The position numbers were made by a program, and so were the translations under genes. A stretch of DNA of 64,000 nucleotides, taken from positions 150,520,347-150,584,346 of the forward strand of contig NC_071387.1 of NCBI RefSeq assembly GCF_022682495.2. Reading direction: 5' to 3'. This stretch comes from Desmodus rotundus (lineage: Eukaryota > Chordata > Mammalia > Chiroptera > Phyllostomidae). This document shows, piece after piece, positions 42,701 through 55,410 of the stretch (position 1 is its first letter; the number at the start of each line of letters is the position of its first letter). Below the pieces are notes generated by a model, which saw nothing but the letters and a program-made list of their open reading frames with translations, was not told the origin of the DNA and made no database searches.

Positions 42701-45339
42701 GTAAAATGAATGAAGAGAACTATGTCAGATATTCAGGCCTGATTGTTGTATAGCATTATGGAAAAGCATGGAGCAATCCAAATGATTAGGTTTCAAAAAG
42801 AAAGAAATTCACCTGTAAATGTAGCCTTCATCATAGCTGATTAATATGCATTCTCCATTTCTATAGCCCATCTCCTTCAAGACTACCTTGAATTTTCCAA
42901 GTTTTTAGGATAATTTACTTTTCGTCACCTTCCCAGAATGTAGAAAGTACTCTCATATTTGCAGAATGACCCTCCCATACCAACCAGCAGTCTTGGGAAA
43001 GGCCATAGCTCCTGTTCAAAGGTCAGTCACAGCTGCCTTATTGGTTCCTTCAGACAAGACTTTTGTCCTAGACCACATATGAGTCAGAGGAGGCTAATTC
43101 ATAGCAGATGATTTGACCCAAATACACACACACACACACACACACACATTTGAGAATTTAAGCTAATGGTTTCTGAGAGTCTTAAAAATTTGTCTCAGGA
43201 AACAAACCAGGTTATGTAGAAATAGGTTCACTGACAAGCAGATCCAAGTAATGACGGGGAGGGGAGGCTATAAATCAGGAATAAGTAGACAAAGCTGCTT
43301 TGCGTAGAGAAAAAGTGCAGGAAGATGCAAATGCGAAGGCATCAATTCCAAAGAAAAGAAGTTTCCAGTTCCAGAGGTTTGGCTGGCTTTCCCCTTTCCT
43401 TCCATGAAAATCTAGAGCATCATTTCAATAAATTTTCTTACACTGGTATGTCTGGGATTCTCTTTCTTGCTATCAGTTATGCCTAACAAAGATAGTGATC
43501 TACCTGAGTACTATTGCCGTATATCCCTGCTGGTGGGATGAGATTGCATTTAAAAATGGAGGCAGTGCTGACATCTTTTTAAATGACAATGTAGCATTCC
43601 AACCACCTTATCCTTCATGGTAAGCATCATTATTCATGTTTGAAAATTGTAGGAGTGAAAATGAAGTCTCTTTAAGAATAAAGTCTGTGTCATTTCTGAA
43701 GTAAATGTAGATTGTCTTAATCTGCTATTATTTACTTGTTAGTGTAATTAATTACCCCAATAGAGTATCCAATCATGGAAGCTCTAATAACATGATATAG
43801 GAGGGATATAAGTGTGTTTCCCACATTTTTATTGGGAAAATCAGAAAGTGCTACAGCGGCCAATCAGAAGTCTGTTGAATAAAAAGACCAGAAAACCATG
43901 ATTATGAGCCACCTTCCCTACTGTGAGACTGTTGGTCTTACCACAGATATTACAGTCACCACTTTGATCAGTCAGATGAGAATTACCTAACGCAAACCCG
44001 ACCTCCATGGCTCATTGGAGCGACCCCAGGGATGCTGCAAGGCAAGTCCTGATCACAGGAGAAGGCTTTGCCACCGCTGCCTGAGGAGAAGAGTGAAGGT
44101 GGGTAGACCTCAGCAGGTTTCATGAGAAATGCTATCGTCAGGGTCGTGTTTTGTTCCATCTGGTTTTGTATTATGGAAGTCCTCTCTGTAACAGGAGTGA
44201 AGATGGTTAGAAAGAAAGGACTTATTTTGAATTCTGGCTAGTTGGCCCTTGGAAAGGTGAGGCCATAAGGCTTAGGGTGAGTGGCTGCAAACCTCCAGTG
44301 TTCTGTCACTGAACACACTGGTGGAGCTGTACTTGGGGGTAGAAAAAGAAATGCAGCAGGATGATGAAAGGACCCAGCACTGTTTGAGGAGGTGGGAAAA
44401 ATGGGGAATGCGTGAGGGCATGGGATGTCCTGAGGACATGAGGATTCAAGGGACCAGAAGAAATCCTTCTTTGTCACAAAACCCTTTCCTGCCTCCCTCC
44501 TCCCACTGTCTTCTGCTTGATTCGCTAAAACCAGATGAAGAATCATTGTATATTGACCCCCTGCTACAAGCCAGGCTTTGCTTTAGGCACTTCCACGTCC
44601 AACTTCTGACCAATCCACGAACAGTTCTGGGGAAACTTAGACGACTCTGCATAGCAAGGTGGTCAGTGGTGGTCTAATTAGTGTGAGCTTCCCACTCATC
44701 AGTGAAAATTCACCCAGGTGATTGGGAAATCCGAAAAGCAATATTCATTAGAAGGATTTAGAAATAGCATGTAGAAAAGTTGTCATTTCCTGTGGCTGGG
44801 CACATGATAGTTTATTCTGAATTTGTTTTTTCTTTTCCAAGTATTTTTTTCAGAACAGAGGCAGACAGATTAAATTTCTGAAAATCTGATTACTTGAAAA
44901 TTATTTCACAAAATCATTACAGTATGTGACCAAAAATAAAAGATATTTAAGCTTTTTCTTGATATTCTCTAATGCCTCTCTGCCAATTGCCTGACTTTCA
45001 ATCCTGACTAAAACTGAGAAATAGGAGTATATTTTCTGATGGTGTCATTTATTTGTTGGTTGGTTTATTCTTTTGTTCTTTCATATTTATTAGACCCCAT
45101 TTTGTGGTGCTTAGTAGGAAAAGAGAGTGTGTCTTGCTCCCACTTAGTTCCCAGCCAGACTTAGAAACCCATAAAATGGAATTTCCATCAGGAAGTGAGC
45201 CTGGGACATATAAGTTTGCAAATGCAAAAGTTTGAACTTTCTTTCAAAGGGGGAGGAAACTGTAAAGATTACAGGCTAGTTAACTTTAATAAGTTGATTA
45301 AAAATGGAATGCAATAAATTTATGATTTATATGAAATTA
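42701..45339. other. Long non-coding stretch with a (CA)n tract
   Basis: A clean (CA)n microsatellite lies at 43124-43148. Possible weak MIR or L2 traces near 43590-43690 and 44545-44615. The 118- and 102-codon frames at 44238-44677 overlap on opposite strands and lack domains. Confidence 0.45.
43124..43148. repeat. (CA)n microsatellite
   Basis: About twelve uninterrupted AC/CA units. Confidence 0.95.
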
Positions 45340-45950
45340 AAAACATACTGTTTAATTTTAATTATACAAGTAATATATTGATAGACATTCATTATTGTTA
45401 TAGCAATAAAGTAAATAAATAGGGAAAGATAAAATCTCCTTTGACTACTTTTCTCAACCCCAGTCTCTATGCATTACATGTGACTGTGTGTCTGTGGATA
45501 TATATGTATGTACATATACATGTATATGGATAAAGAAAGAGAGATCCTTATATAAATACATATGTGATGGGGTGTGTGAGGGGTACTGTTTCCACATAAT
45601 ATGTGTCTTACTTTACATGTTTGCAACTTGATTTTTTCATTAACACATCTTGGAGATCTTACTGTGTTAGTCCACGTAGACTGGCCTCATTGTCTATGAT
45701 TGTTGCGCGGATCCCTATTCAACCAGCACCTCTTGGGTGATCATTTATACTGCTTCCAGCTTGTGCTCCTATAACACCACCGCACTGACCCTCCTCATGC
45801 AGGCTCCCTTGTGCCCCCACGTGGGAATTTCTGTGGAGTAATAACCATTGAATAGTCAGATTGCTCTATACAGGCTATATACCTTTTATGTTTTGTTAGA
45901 TACTTCTAAATTGCTAAATAAATTGGGGTAGATCTAATTTTATTGACATA
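45340..45950 (-). mobile_element. Ancient L1M LINE 3' region
   Basis: 'ttttaattatacaagtaata', 'atctcctttgactacttttc', the TATA/TGTA-rich stretch at 45500-45560, 'catgtttgcaacttgatttt' and 'gggaatttctgtggagtaat' follow the order of old L1M 3' ends read in reverse. Confidence 0.65.
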
Positions 45951-46654
45951 ACAAAGTATTAAATTTTAAAAGTGGGCTCTGTGAATAACAACTTGTCCCT
46001 TCTCAGTTTAATTTCCTGAGTAATAAACTGTGGCCTTGTAGATAAGGGGGAAGCAAGAAAATAATATATTTGAAGTGAGGCTTTGGATTGGAATTAAATA
46101 ATTTTCTTACTAGTGAACCTTGGAAAACTGCTTTGAAATATACAATGGTCAGGTACCCAAGTAACTATAGTTCCAAAACCAAAAGCCAGTAATCAATGAC
46201 TCAGCATCAATCTGAGGGTCTTTATTGAAGTTCCTCTGATTTGATGCTCTTAATTTTTTTAAATTTATGGAATAAAAAGCAGACAATAAAATTGAACGTA
46301 GCTTAAGAATGCTGGGGACCTTAGGCTGTTTTGGAAAAGTGACCATAGAAAGCAGAATCCTCCTCATTGGTGACTCAATCCAATAACTCATTCCAGGGAT
46401 GTTTAGAATGAATTCAGTCAGCTGGTAATGGGCTCTCGTTCTGGCTGGAGACTTTCTACCCGCTGCTCTCCACAGCTAGTGCAGACCCGCCTGCCCTCAT
46501 TTTCCATTCTCAGGCTGTTAGTGCTGAGCTTGTATATTCTTTTAGAACTCCTCATGTCCTTATGGATGATATCTATGGTTTTTCCTTTCTCTCCTCACTA
46601 CCCGTATCGACTCCTTGAACACTGGCTCGTTCAGCATTGTATTCCTGGCTGGCA
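45951..46654. other. Non-coding stretch
   Basis: Nothing recognised; frames of 77-83 codons overlap on opposite strands around 46430-46820. Confidence 0.5.
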
Positions 46655-46915
46655 GCACTGAGCTTAGGAGCCTGGTTGTTAAGGATGCGGGTGTAGATAG
46701 ATGTGTCTTCAAACTTCTGTTCTGCTTCTGTTCTGCCACTTTCCAGCTCTGTGTATTCTTGGGGAAGTTTCCTAAGACACCGATGTCTCTGTTTCCTTTT
46801 TGGTAAATTGAAGCTATCTACCACAAAAGACTGTTTGGGGAGGATTACCTAATATTACTAACTGCACGCTTGGCACAGTATACACAGTGAAATGATAGTT
46901 ACTGTTGTTGAAATA
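46655..46915 (+). mobile_element. MIR SINE
   Basis: 'ttctgttctgccactttcca', 'gctctgtgtattcttgggga', 'agtttcctaagacaccgatg', 'ctctgtttcctttttggtaa' and 'cttggcacagtatacacagt' follow sense MIR order. Confidence 0.8.
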
Positions 46916-47050
46916 CAGCTGAAGAAAACATAAGTATGTAAGAAAAACTCCTAAGACTAAAATAGGGGTCATTTATTATGAAAATGTAACCCAAATTTCC
47001 CAGTCACTTTATTTTCCAGTATTAGGAATAGATGTGAGTTACCTTTGTTC

Positions 47051-47094
47051 TTCCCTCCCTTCCTTCCTTCCTTCTTCTTTCTTTCTTTCTTTTT
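47051..47094. repeat. (TTCC)n/(TTCT)n low-complexity tract
   Basis: A pyrimidine tract of CTTCC units passing into CTTT units. A 67-codon frame over it is an artefact of this composition. Confidence 0.9.
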
Positions 47095-47129
47095 GTATTT
47101 TGCAAAGTTTCCTACTGTTTTAAGTTACC

Positions 47130-47157
47130 TTTTTTTATTGTTGTTCAGTTACAGTTG
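47130..47157 (-). mobile_element. Extremely 5'-truncated L1 tip
   Basis: Poly(T) followed by 'attgttgttcagttacagtt', identical to the L1 3' end at 13145-13170. Only about 28 bases remain. Confidence 0.65.
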
Positions 47158-47497
47158 CTGGGTCTTTCCCTGTTTATTCAGCACAGACTTAGGGAGCTCA
47201 GTGCAAAATAGGGTCAGGTTTCAAGATTTTTGTTTGATCAAGCACTAAAATTTTGGCAGAGGGCACAGTACATACTAGTGATAAAAATATCTAGGAGTGA
47301 CCCAGAACACCGAGTTTAGTGGTCACCTGTTTGGCCCAGAGCAGAGATCTCAGAAAGGGGAGGGTCGCAGATACTGGATCCCATGACTGGCATTGTCGTC
47401 TTCCCAGATCTTTAATTCCCCTTTGGGCATTGACTCACACATCACTCTGAGTTCTATACCATAAAATATTTATTTTTCCCACCTAGAGCTATCTTTC

Positions 47498-47997
47498 ACA
47501 ATGTAATACTATTCAGCCATTAAAAAAACCAAAAAGGGATCCCTACCATTTGCGACAGCGTGCATGGACCTGGAGAGTATTATAGTATTATGCTAGGTGA
47601 AACAAGCCAGTCAGAGAAAGACGAGTACCATGTGATTTCACTTATATGTAGAATCTAGTGAATAAAATAAACAGACAAAATAGAAACAGACTCACAGATA
47701 CAGAGAACAGCCTGACAGTTGTAAGGGGAGGGGCACTGGGGGAGGAGAAACAGGTGAAAGGATTTAGCAAAGGAAATAAACCTCATGGACACAGACAACA
47801 GTATGGTGATTACCAGAGGGGAAGGGGTGGGGCAGGTAGAAGAGGGTGAAATGGGGATAAATGGTGATGGAAGGAGACTTAGGGTGGTGAACACGCAGTA
47901 CTGTATACAGATGATGTATCATAGTATTGTACACCTGAAACCTGGATAATTTCATTAACCAATGTCACCCCAATAAATTCAATAAAATAAAAAAAGG
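47498..47997 (+). mobile_element. L1 or HAL1-type 3' end
   Basis: Contains the last codons of ORF2 ('gtgcatggacctggagagta', 'catgtgatttcacttatatg'), then a 3' UTR with 'cagtatggtgattaccagag', 'attgtacacctgaaacctgg' and 'aaccaatgtcaccccaataa', and an A-rich tail. A small internal duplication, 'tatagtattat', lies near 47581. Because only the 3' end is present, L1 and HAL1 cannot be told apart. Confidence 0.85.
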
Positions 47998-48689
47998 AAT
48001 CTGGGTGTAGGAATTACCTCTCCGCTGTCATTTTTTGCCCAGTCTTCTTCGTATTGTTCATTTCAGAGAATCCCACCCAGTGCTCTATTGACTGGCCTTT
48101 TGGATTCAAATCTATACCTTCTGCATTGTATATATTTCTTATATAATTCTCTCTTTCCCTCTGGAAAAATACAGTTCACCAACAGAACCCCTTTCTGTGA
48201 TCAAACAGCCCAGAGAGCTCCCCTTTCGACTCCCTCCCACCCCTCTCCACTGCTGAGCATCTGCTTTTTTTCTCCCTTCTTTTTCTGTCTTTCTCTCCTT
48301 TTTTATTTTTTAGACATAGATATGAAATATTATCTCACTCGTTTTGAAGAGTGAATTTTTATTTTCACATCCCCTCTGAGCTTCTCTGAGTGGTGGTAAA
48401 GGGAAAGTACACATTGGATCGAAATTGTCACCTCCTGTCAAGTTGCCTCTGAGGCAAAACACAAGATTCTGGGAAGCTGCTGTGTCCCAAACCTTTCTTG
48501 GGAACAGCAAAAGCAAGAATCCCTTGTTCACCATCGATCATTCTGAATCCCTGAACTGTATTCGAGGGTGCGCTGTGAACAAGGACGCCCTAGTCCTGCG
48601 CCACCTCCTGCACTTTGGTTGCCTGCTATCTCTCAGTCTCCAGGGTCAGGGTCTCATAGGGCTGGCCAGACTGCACCTTGTATTTGTGC
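47998..48689. other. Non-coding stretch
   Basis: Nothing recognised; the frames at 48088-48354 and 48425-48703 lack domains. Confidence 0.5.
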
Positions 48690-48840
48690 TGGTGCCAAAT
48701 TAACCAACCTGCCTTTCTATTTTGAACCTTCTCTGAAAGCTTTGCAGCAGTTTCTTATTGCCAAGTTCTCTGCCCCAATCGTTAAAGCCTTAAAAGGTTG
48801 CCTCTTCCCTTCCATCCCTCTGGCCTCATTTGATCAATGA
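48690..48840 (+). mobile_element. L2 LINE fragment (weak)
   Basis: 'tttgcagcagtttcttattg' and 'ctggcctcatttgatcaatg' resemble the L2 segment that reads 'cagtggcttctcattgc ... tccagcctcatctc'. Low similarity. Confidence 0.35.
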
Positions 48841-49354
48841 CCACCCCTGTGGCCAGGTCTTTGTTTCTGTGGATGCTCCCCTGTGTGTTTTGAGGGTTCC
48901 TCTTCACGTCATCTACATTCTGCCATGGTCCCCAACCTAAATGTCAAGCAAGTATGTTGGTTGCTATTTTTTCTTGGAGGGTTTAGGTCTTGGCAGAACC
49001 CTGAATGTGGGCTTTTATTCATTTTTTCATGTGGGTGTCATAAGTTAAGAGTCATTGTTATCTCTGTGATTATTTGTTGAAAGCTAAGGTATTGAATTGT
49101 GACTATGTATGTCCCTGAATACCTGTATCACCTAGGGGACTTTTGAAAGCAGAATCTAAGAAGGAAACTCCTAAAGGTGGAGAGTCAGTGAAGTAAACAT
49201 TTTAATGAGGTGTCTTTTGTTCCCCTCAAATCATGCCTGTGAGTACCACCAGACCATAGGATGAACCCCACCCTGCCCTTTTCCTTCCCAGGTTCAAGTT
49301 CCTGCTCACAACAGCAGATTACCTCTCCAGGCAGTAGATGGGGTTAGTGACAAA
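48841..49354. other. Non-coding stretch, possible MER5A trace
   Basis: 49095-49205 ('acctgtatcacctaggggac', 'ttttgaaagcagaatctaag') resembles the first half of a MER5A hAT element. The rest is not recognised. Confidence 0.35.
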
Positions 49355-49525
49355 TTGTAGGGAGCCTGGGTTGCAATCTCATGATGGCCGTGTGTTAGGT
49401 GTGTAATCTCAAGTGACATTTCTTAGTCCCTGTTCCCTAGTTTCCCTAGGTATAAAATGGGCATGATATTAGCACTTACCTCATAGCGTTCTCGTAGCGA
49501 TTACACAAATGAAAAATCTATCTTA
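49355..49525 (+). mobile_element. MIR SINE
   Basis: 'gagcctgggttgcaatctca', 'taatctcaagtgacatttct', 'tagtttccctaggtataaaa', 'tgggcatgatattagcactt' and 'acctcatagcgttctcgtag' follow sense MIR. Confidence 0.9.
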
Positions 49526-49550
49526 TCTTGAACCAAGTAAGTAAGTGATG

Positions 49551-49742
49551 CAAGGGGTGTCCAACCTGCTTCCCATGGGCCTCATGGAGCCCAGGATGGT
49601 TATGAATGAGGACCAACACAAAATCATAGATTATGCTTTTTTTTGCTCAACAGTTTACGTGTTTGTGTATTTAATGTGTGGCCCAAGACAACTTTTCTTC
49701 TTCCAGTGTGGCCCAGAGACTCCAAAAGGTTGGATACCCCTG
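49551..49742. mobile_element. hAT-type MITE
   Basis: Ends are inverted repeats: CAAGGGGTGTCCAACC and the reverse of GGTTGGATACCCCTG. The interior has 'ggcctcatggagcccaggat', 'aatgtgtggcccaagacaac' and 'ttcttcttccagtgtggccc', typical of an old non-autonomous hAT family found across placental mammals. The 8-bp target duplication is not preserved. The 97-codon frame at 49643-49936 is chance. Confidence 0.7.
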
Positions 49743-50070
49743 ATACCTATCATCTGGGGCTATGCATCTGGTCTTTGACTGATAAAAGACTAAATTATTT
49801 TCTTGCAATTATGTACATTTTTCATATCTTTATTCTCTACTTGTCTGCTCCTTGTATGTTTGTCTATGTTAATGGTTTACAGTTTATCCTGGAGAATAGT
49901 ACTTCATACAAATATTACTTAATAAAAACTTTTTAATGCACTTGATGATAAAGTGCATTGTCTTAGTTTTGGGTTTGCAAAGACTTCAAAATACCTGAAT
50001 CCAAGTCTTAATCAGACTGATTTAACTCTGTTTGCATATTTGATCTATTTGTTAACTTAATCTAATGCTT

Positions 50071-50320
50071 CTTCTCTTTTAATTCTCACCTGAGGGCAAG
50101 TTTATTGATTTTTAGAGAGGGGAAAAAGGAAGGAGGGAGGGAGAGAGAAAAAGAGAGAGAGAGAAAAAGAGAAATATCAACAATCGGTTTCCTCCCATAT
50201 GCACCTTGACCAGGAATCAAACCTGCAACCTGGGAGTGTACCCTGAGCAGGAATTGAACCTGCACCCTTTTGGTGTATGGTCCAGTGCTCCAACCAACTG
50301 AGCCACACCAGCCAGGGTTC
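50071..50320 (-). mobile_element. VES-type bat SINE
   Basis: On the minus strand: 'ccctggctggtgtggctcag' (A-box region), 'tgcaggttcaattcctgctc' (B box), a GA/CT-rich body, and 'aaaaatcaataaacttgccc' leading to 'tcaggtgag' and an A-rich end. Target duplications ATCTAATGCTT lie at 50060-50070 and 50321-50331. The head includes a second related segment ('gcaacctgggagtgtaccct'), as in other VES members. Confidence 0.95.
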
Positions 50321-50331
50321 ATCTAATGCTT

Positions 50332-52569
50332 TTTATATAAATCTGTTCTCACAGAATGGTGAGGCTTGACTGGGGTTATCTATGAATGAAAATCCTTTGT
50401 AAACAGGAAAATTCAATGCAAATATAAAATAGATTATTATCAAAGAGCCTTACAGGCTATTTTCAGGTGAAAATAAGGCAGCTGTGGTTAAATTCATGTA
50501 GTCAAAAAAGCCTTGAAGATGGTAAAAATGCCTGAAATGTTTGCATCTAATTTATTAATCAATGACAATGATTACTTATTTGCTTGTAAATATCTTTAAA
50601 TATTTATTTAACTTTAACTATACTTAACATGATTTTTTAAATATATTAAGTTTAGTGGAGCATAATGTTGTTGCCCCCTAACATTTACTAGGGTACAGTT
50701 TTGAGGAAAAGCAACAACCTTTCTTTGTAGCCTCAAGGTAAGGTAAATCCACTTACAAAACAGGTAAAACATCATAGGCTTCACATTTTCTAGTCTGCAG
50801 TTTCTCGCCTAGCCTATGTTCACTGTCAGAAGATCTCACTAGCGAATAGCAATCTATTCCCTCAAGGTGCTCCTGCTAACACAGAAAAACAGGAAGGGAA
50901 TGTCACTGGAACCAGAATAGGCCTGTATAAATCCTGACTTCAACATCGACACAACCATTGTGCTTTTAAATCTTCCGAAATTCTTAATTAAAGTCCTCCG
51001 AGACTCCCCAGAAGGCCTGAAAATGTCAAAGATGTAAGCTAAAAGAAAACCTACTTTGTTTTATGGAATGTGGTTTAAAATGCTTCTTAAAGACATGGAA
51101 AAGTATTTGTCAACTTCTGTTAATTTTTACTAAAATTAAAACTTATCCCCCAGTCATGTGCATGGGTATGTGTGCACTTTGGTTGTATCTTACCAGTTCC
51201 TTAGAAGAGATTCCAAAAAGGTTATAACATATAACACGTACACAATAAAACAAATGAATTTATGACACGCTCACAATAAAACTGATGAATTTTTATTAGA
51301 CAGTACTCTAGAAGTTGGGAAATGAAAAAAACCAAATTTGCTTAAAAAGAGACTAATATAATTATGTTATGATAAGGTGATTTTACTCTCAGCTTCCTGG
51401 TAGTGAGGGAAAAATGGAAATAGACTGAATTATATGTTCTCAATATCACAAAGGAAAAAATATGTCAAATTCGTAATGTACTGTGTTATAAATGTGGTTA
51501 TACATACATGATTTATCCACATTGGAAAATACATACCGGTCTAAAACATGTGTTTTACTAAATTGATATTTTTAGTAAATATAAATTAGGTTAATATGAA
51601 AGCTTTTCTCATTCCCTGAGCATACTCTTCCTGGGCACACAATTTTGGTAGTAGCAGGCTGTGGGTTATATGGAAAATTTTGCCATAGAGCAAACAAGTA
51701 GAAATTTTGAACGTATATAATTTTTATATTGGCTATGTAGTTAGGAGTCTGACTTGCTGCATACTATTGAGATAATTAGCTGTCTCAAAAGCTGGGAAGT
51801 AAGCTGTACAAAGAGATTTAAAGTTGTAATTTCTATAGAGAATGAAGGTATAAATCCTAACTATACCTTCTTGGATTTTGATTCCTAAAGCATAAGTAAA
51901 ATCTTAGCCCAGGAAACATTTCTTATGCAATGGGACAGAAAGACAAATGGATTCCTTAAATATAACAATGCACTTGTAACAGGGGTGAGAGTCAGTTCAG
52001 GTAACACACTTTTTGGTTGAAATGCATTTGTTACTGATGCACTATTAACCACTTGAGAAAGAATAGTAGAAAAAAGATTTTCAAGCAACTAATTAATAAC
52101 TAAGAATATTAATACTTAGTTTTACTTTCCTACAAATGTTTGCAAAAATTAAAGGAAAGCAACTCATAGGGACTCATAACTGAGAGCCATGAGATGAATA
52201 AGAGGGTGTAGTGGTAGAAGAAAAAGCAAATTTCTTCCTTGGGTAAAATGATGAAGACTCTGGCTTCTTAGATTAATAGCAGCCTTTTCAGATTCATGTG
52301 TACTAACTGTGAGTTACTTAACTGTATGAAACTCTTCTTCGTGTCTGACTGACATGGTTTTCACATCATTATCTCAGTCCATAAAATCAAATATATAAGA
52401 TAATTTTCAACTCTATTGGAATTTTGCAAATTTTAGAATTTTAGTCCTTTGGAGTAGTTTTATTTATTTTTGGTTTCTCAGGTTGTGAAAAACAAAAGTT
52501 AATTGTTGAACTTTATCAAGTATTCATAAGTAAATCTATCTTTTCTGTCCAATTTCTTCTCAAATATCT
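50332..52569. other. AT-rich non-coding stretch
   Basis: About 2.2 kb. The only structure seen is an imperfect ~31-bp duplication at 51233-51296. The frame at 51885-52088 (-) has no domain. Confidence 0.5.
51233..51296. repeat. Imperfect ~31-bp tandem duplication
   Basis: 'ACACGTACACAATAAAAC' and 'ACACGCTCACAATAAAAC' start two adjacent units, each followed by an 'ATGAATTT' block. Confidence 0.8.
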
Positions 52570-52710
52570 ATGAAATACCATTTGTGTAATACTTAATGTA
52601 TGAAACATGCTTTGTATTTTATGTGCATTCACTCATTTGATCCTTTAGTCTTATCAGGAAAATAAGGAAGGAATGATTATTATCCCTGTTTTCCCAGTAA
52701 GAAAGCAAGC
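52570..52710 (-). mobile_element. MIR SINE fragment
   Basis: 'gtgcattcactcatttgatc', 'cttatcaggaaaataaggaa' and 'gattattatccctgttttcc' match antisense MIR. Confidence 0.75.
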
Positions 52711-53104
52711 ATCATGTATTTCAGGATTTAATAGTTCAGCTTTTTCCTGGTGCCATATCGGAAGTCAACAGTATATTTGTTCTCAGTTTTGCATGGGAGG
52801 AAAGAGATTAACGTCAGTATCTGCAGAATGGAAGTGACTAAAGAAAAGAAATGTAGTAGAAAAAAACATTACATAAAGAGATTGGTGTATTGTTTTTAGT
52901 AGTGAAGAATTGATCCTCCACTTTAGATAACTGACTCCAGAATAATCGAATACTGTCTTTATATTCAGCACCTCAGACATATTTTCCTCATGTCTTATAA
53001 TTTCTTTTTTTTTAAGTAAGAAGATGATGCAATTTCCTAGAATTGACTTATCTGAAGGCTAGTTGGATATTGCAAGTATCTGGGCATCAGAATTCAAAGC
53101 AAGG

Positions 53105-54235
53105 CAGTAAAATGTGAGATATCCCACGCAGCAATATCTTCGCCAATGTATCTCCTAGGCAAGGGTTATAAAAGAAAGAATGAAGAAATGAGACTATATC
53201 AAATTAAAAAGCTTCTGCATGGCTAAAGAAAACATTAGCAAAATGAAAAGGGAACCAACTGTATGGGAAAACATATTTGTCAATGATACCTCGGGCAAGG
53301 GTTTGATCTCCAAAATATATAAAGAACTCACACGACTCAACACCAGGAAGAGAAACAATCCTATTAAAATGGGCAGAAGACCTGAACAGACATTTCTCCA
53401 AGGAGGATGTACAGAGAGGGCCCAGAGACATATGACAGGATGCTTAGCATCACTAGCCATCAGAGACATGCAAATTAAAACCACAACGAGATACAACTTC
53501 ACATGAAATACTGGTCAGAATGGCCATCATAACCAAACCAACAAACAAGTGCTGGTGAGGTTATGGAGAAAAGGGAACCCTTGTATAGTGTTGCTGGGAA
53601 TGCAGACTGGTGCAGCCACTGTGAAAACAGTATGGAATTTCCTCAAAAAACTAAAAATGGAACTACCTTTTGACCCAGCAATTCCATTGCTTGGATTATA
53701 CCCTAAGAATCCTGAAGCACTAATTCAAAAGAACCTATGCACCCCAATGTTCATAGCAGTACAATTTACAATAGCCAAGTGCTGGAAGCAGCCTAGGTGC
53801 CCATCAGCAAATGAGTGGATCCAAAAACTGTGGTAATTTACATAATGGAACACTATGAGCAGAAAGAAAGAAGGAGCTCCTACCCTTCCTGACAACATGG
53901 ATGGAACTGGAGAGCATTATGCTAAGTGAAATAAGCCAGGGGGTAAAAGACAAATACCATATGATCTCATCTATATGTGGAACCTAATGAACAAAACAAA
54001 CAAATGACCTAAATAGAACCAGAGACATAGAAATGAGGAACAAACTGACAGTGACTAGAGGGGAGGAGGGAATAGGATAACAGGGGAAAGAAGGGGAAGG
54101 GTCTAGTCAAGTAATATATATAAAGGACCCATGGTAATGCACAACAGGGTGGGGATTGACTAGGCAGGGCAGGGGAGAGTAATGGTGGGAAAATTGGGAC
54201 ACCTGTAATTGAACAACAATTTTTACAAAAGGAAA
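53105..54235 (+). mobile_element. 5'-truncated L1 LINE
   Basis: ORF2 C-terminal region, then 3' UTR ('agaaccagagacatagaaat', a G-rich section, 'gacacctgtaattgaacaac') and a short A/T tail near 54230. No clear target duplication. It is the least interrupted L1 3' end in the window. Confidence 0.9.
53115..53990 (+). pseudogene. L1 ORF2p C-terminal remnant
   Basis: Plus-strand pieces are 'KENISKMKREPTVWENIF', 'GKGLISKIYKELTRLNT', 'IRDMQIKTTTRYNF', then in another frame 'MELPFDPAIPLLGLYP', 'AVQFTIAKCWKQPRCPS' and finally the 'HMISSICGT'-type end near 53983. At least two frameshifts separate these blocks. Endonuclease and RT domains were lost by 5' truncation. Confidence 0.88.
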
Positions 54236-54796
54236 TTCAGTGGTGATTCCATAAGACAAGGGAGAGCTGTTTGTGTCTTTACCAGATTTCCCTTTCTGGT
54301 TGCAGTGTGCTGCTGGAGTGTTTGTGTTAGAAATACATGCTGTTGCTTTAAAAACACGGCAAAATGGAGGCAGTTGAAGGCCATTAATAAGGGGCTGATA
54401 GTTTTCATATTCTAAGCTTCCTTGTCTTTGAAATATATTTCAGTCTCTTTGCCTGTGTGTCTCTCCTGTCAAGTATGGATATTAAAACCACCAATCAATA
54501 CTTTCCGTGTCACTTAATCTCCTAGTCTGTTTGTTGATTCCCTGGAAGTGCTCAGTAATCAAAAGTGCACAGTTACGGGAGGACATGATGTGTTGGTGTG
54601 TTCCTGAACCAACAAGTTTGTTTACATGCACCTTAAGCATAACACTAATTAAACATATCTGGAAAAAAGACTATAGTAATTGCAAATTATAAGTCAGTGT
54701 GAACAGTATCTGTTCCCATTCGCCAGGGACGCTATGGTGTAGAGAAGTGTTATAACAGAAAAGAAGCTTCCTCTTTCACAGATTTGTTGGCTTTCT
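54236..54796. other. Non-coding stretch
   Basis: Nothing recognised; two ~65-codon frames are mutual antisense shadows. Confidence 0.5.
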
Positions 54797-55292
54797 TTTT
54801 TTTTTCTCAGCTTCATTGAGATACAATTGACTTATTGTATAAGGGGAAGGTGAACATTGTGATCTTATTCATGAATATATTGCAAAATGTTACCACAATA
54901 AGTTTATTAATACGTCCTTTGCCTCACATAATTACCATTTTTTGTTGTTGCTATGGTGAGAAGTTAAAGTTCTACTCTCATAGCAACTTTGAAGTCTACA
55001 GGCAGCATTGTTAGCTACAGTCACCACGCAGTATGTGGGAGCCCCAGAACTTACTCACCTTGTAACTGGAAGTTTGTTCCATGTGACCAACATTCCCTAT
55101 TCCCCCCACCTCTTAGCTCCCGGCACCCATCATTCTACTTTCTGTTTCTGTGAATTTGATCTTCTTAGATGCCCCATATAAGGGAGATCATACAGTGTTT
55201 GTCTTGCTCCGACTTATTTCTCTTAAAGCCCTCAAGATCCGACCATGTCATCACAAGAGGCAGGGTTTCTTTTTTATGGCTGAATACCATTC

Positions 55293-55326
<34 letters not shown>

Positions 55327-55410
55327 CAATTTCTTTACCATTCACCTGTCAGTGAACACCTAGATTGCTTCCATGTCTTGGCTATCATAAATGATGTGCA
55401 CCCTCTACTT
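54797..55410 (-). mobile_element. Ancient L1M LINE
   Basis: 'cagcttcattgagatacaat', 'tagctacagtcaccacgcag', 'ccccagaacttactcacctt' and 'ttatggctgaataccattcc' are standard reverse-complement L1M landmarks. A (TG)n tract (55295-55325) has expanded inside it, within the 'attccattgtgtg' region. Confidence 0.9.
55295..55325. repeat. (TG)n microsatellite within L1M
   Basis: About fifteen GT units without interruption. Confidence 0.95.

Noticed and set aside
44238..44677. Overlapping 102- and 118-codon frames as a small gene
   Set aside because: Antisense shadows of one another; no domain, no codon-like periodicity, no exon boundaries.
47045..47248. 67-codon frame rich in Phe/Ser
   Set aside because: Produced by a (TTCC/TTCT)n low-complexity tract.
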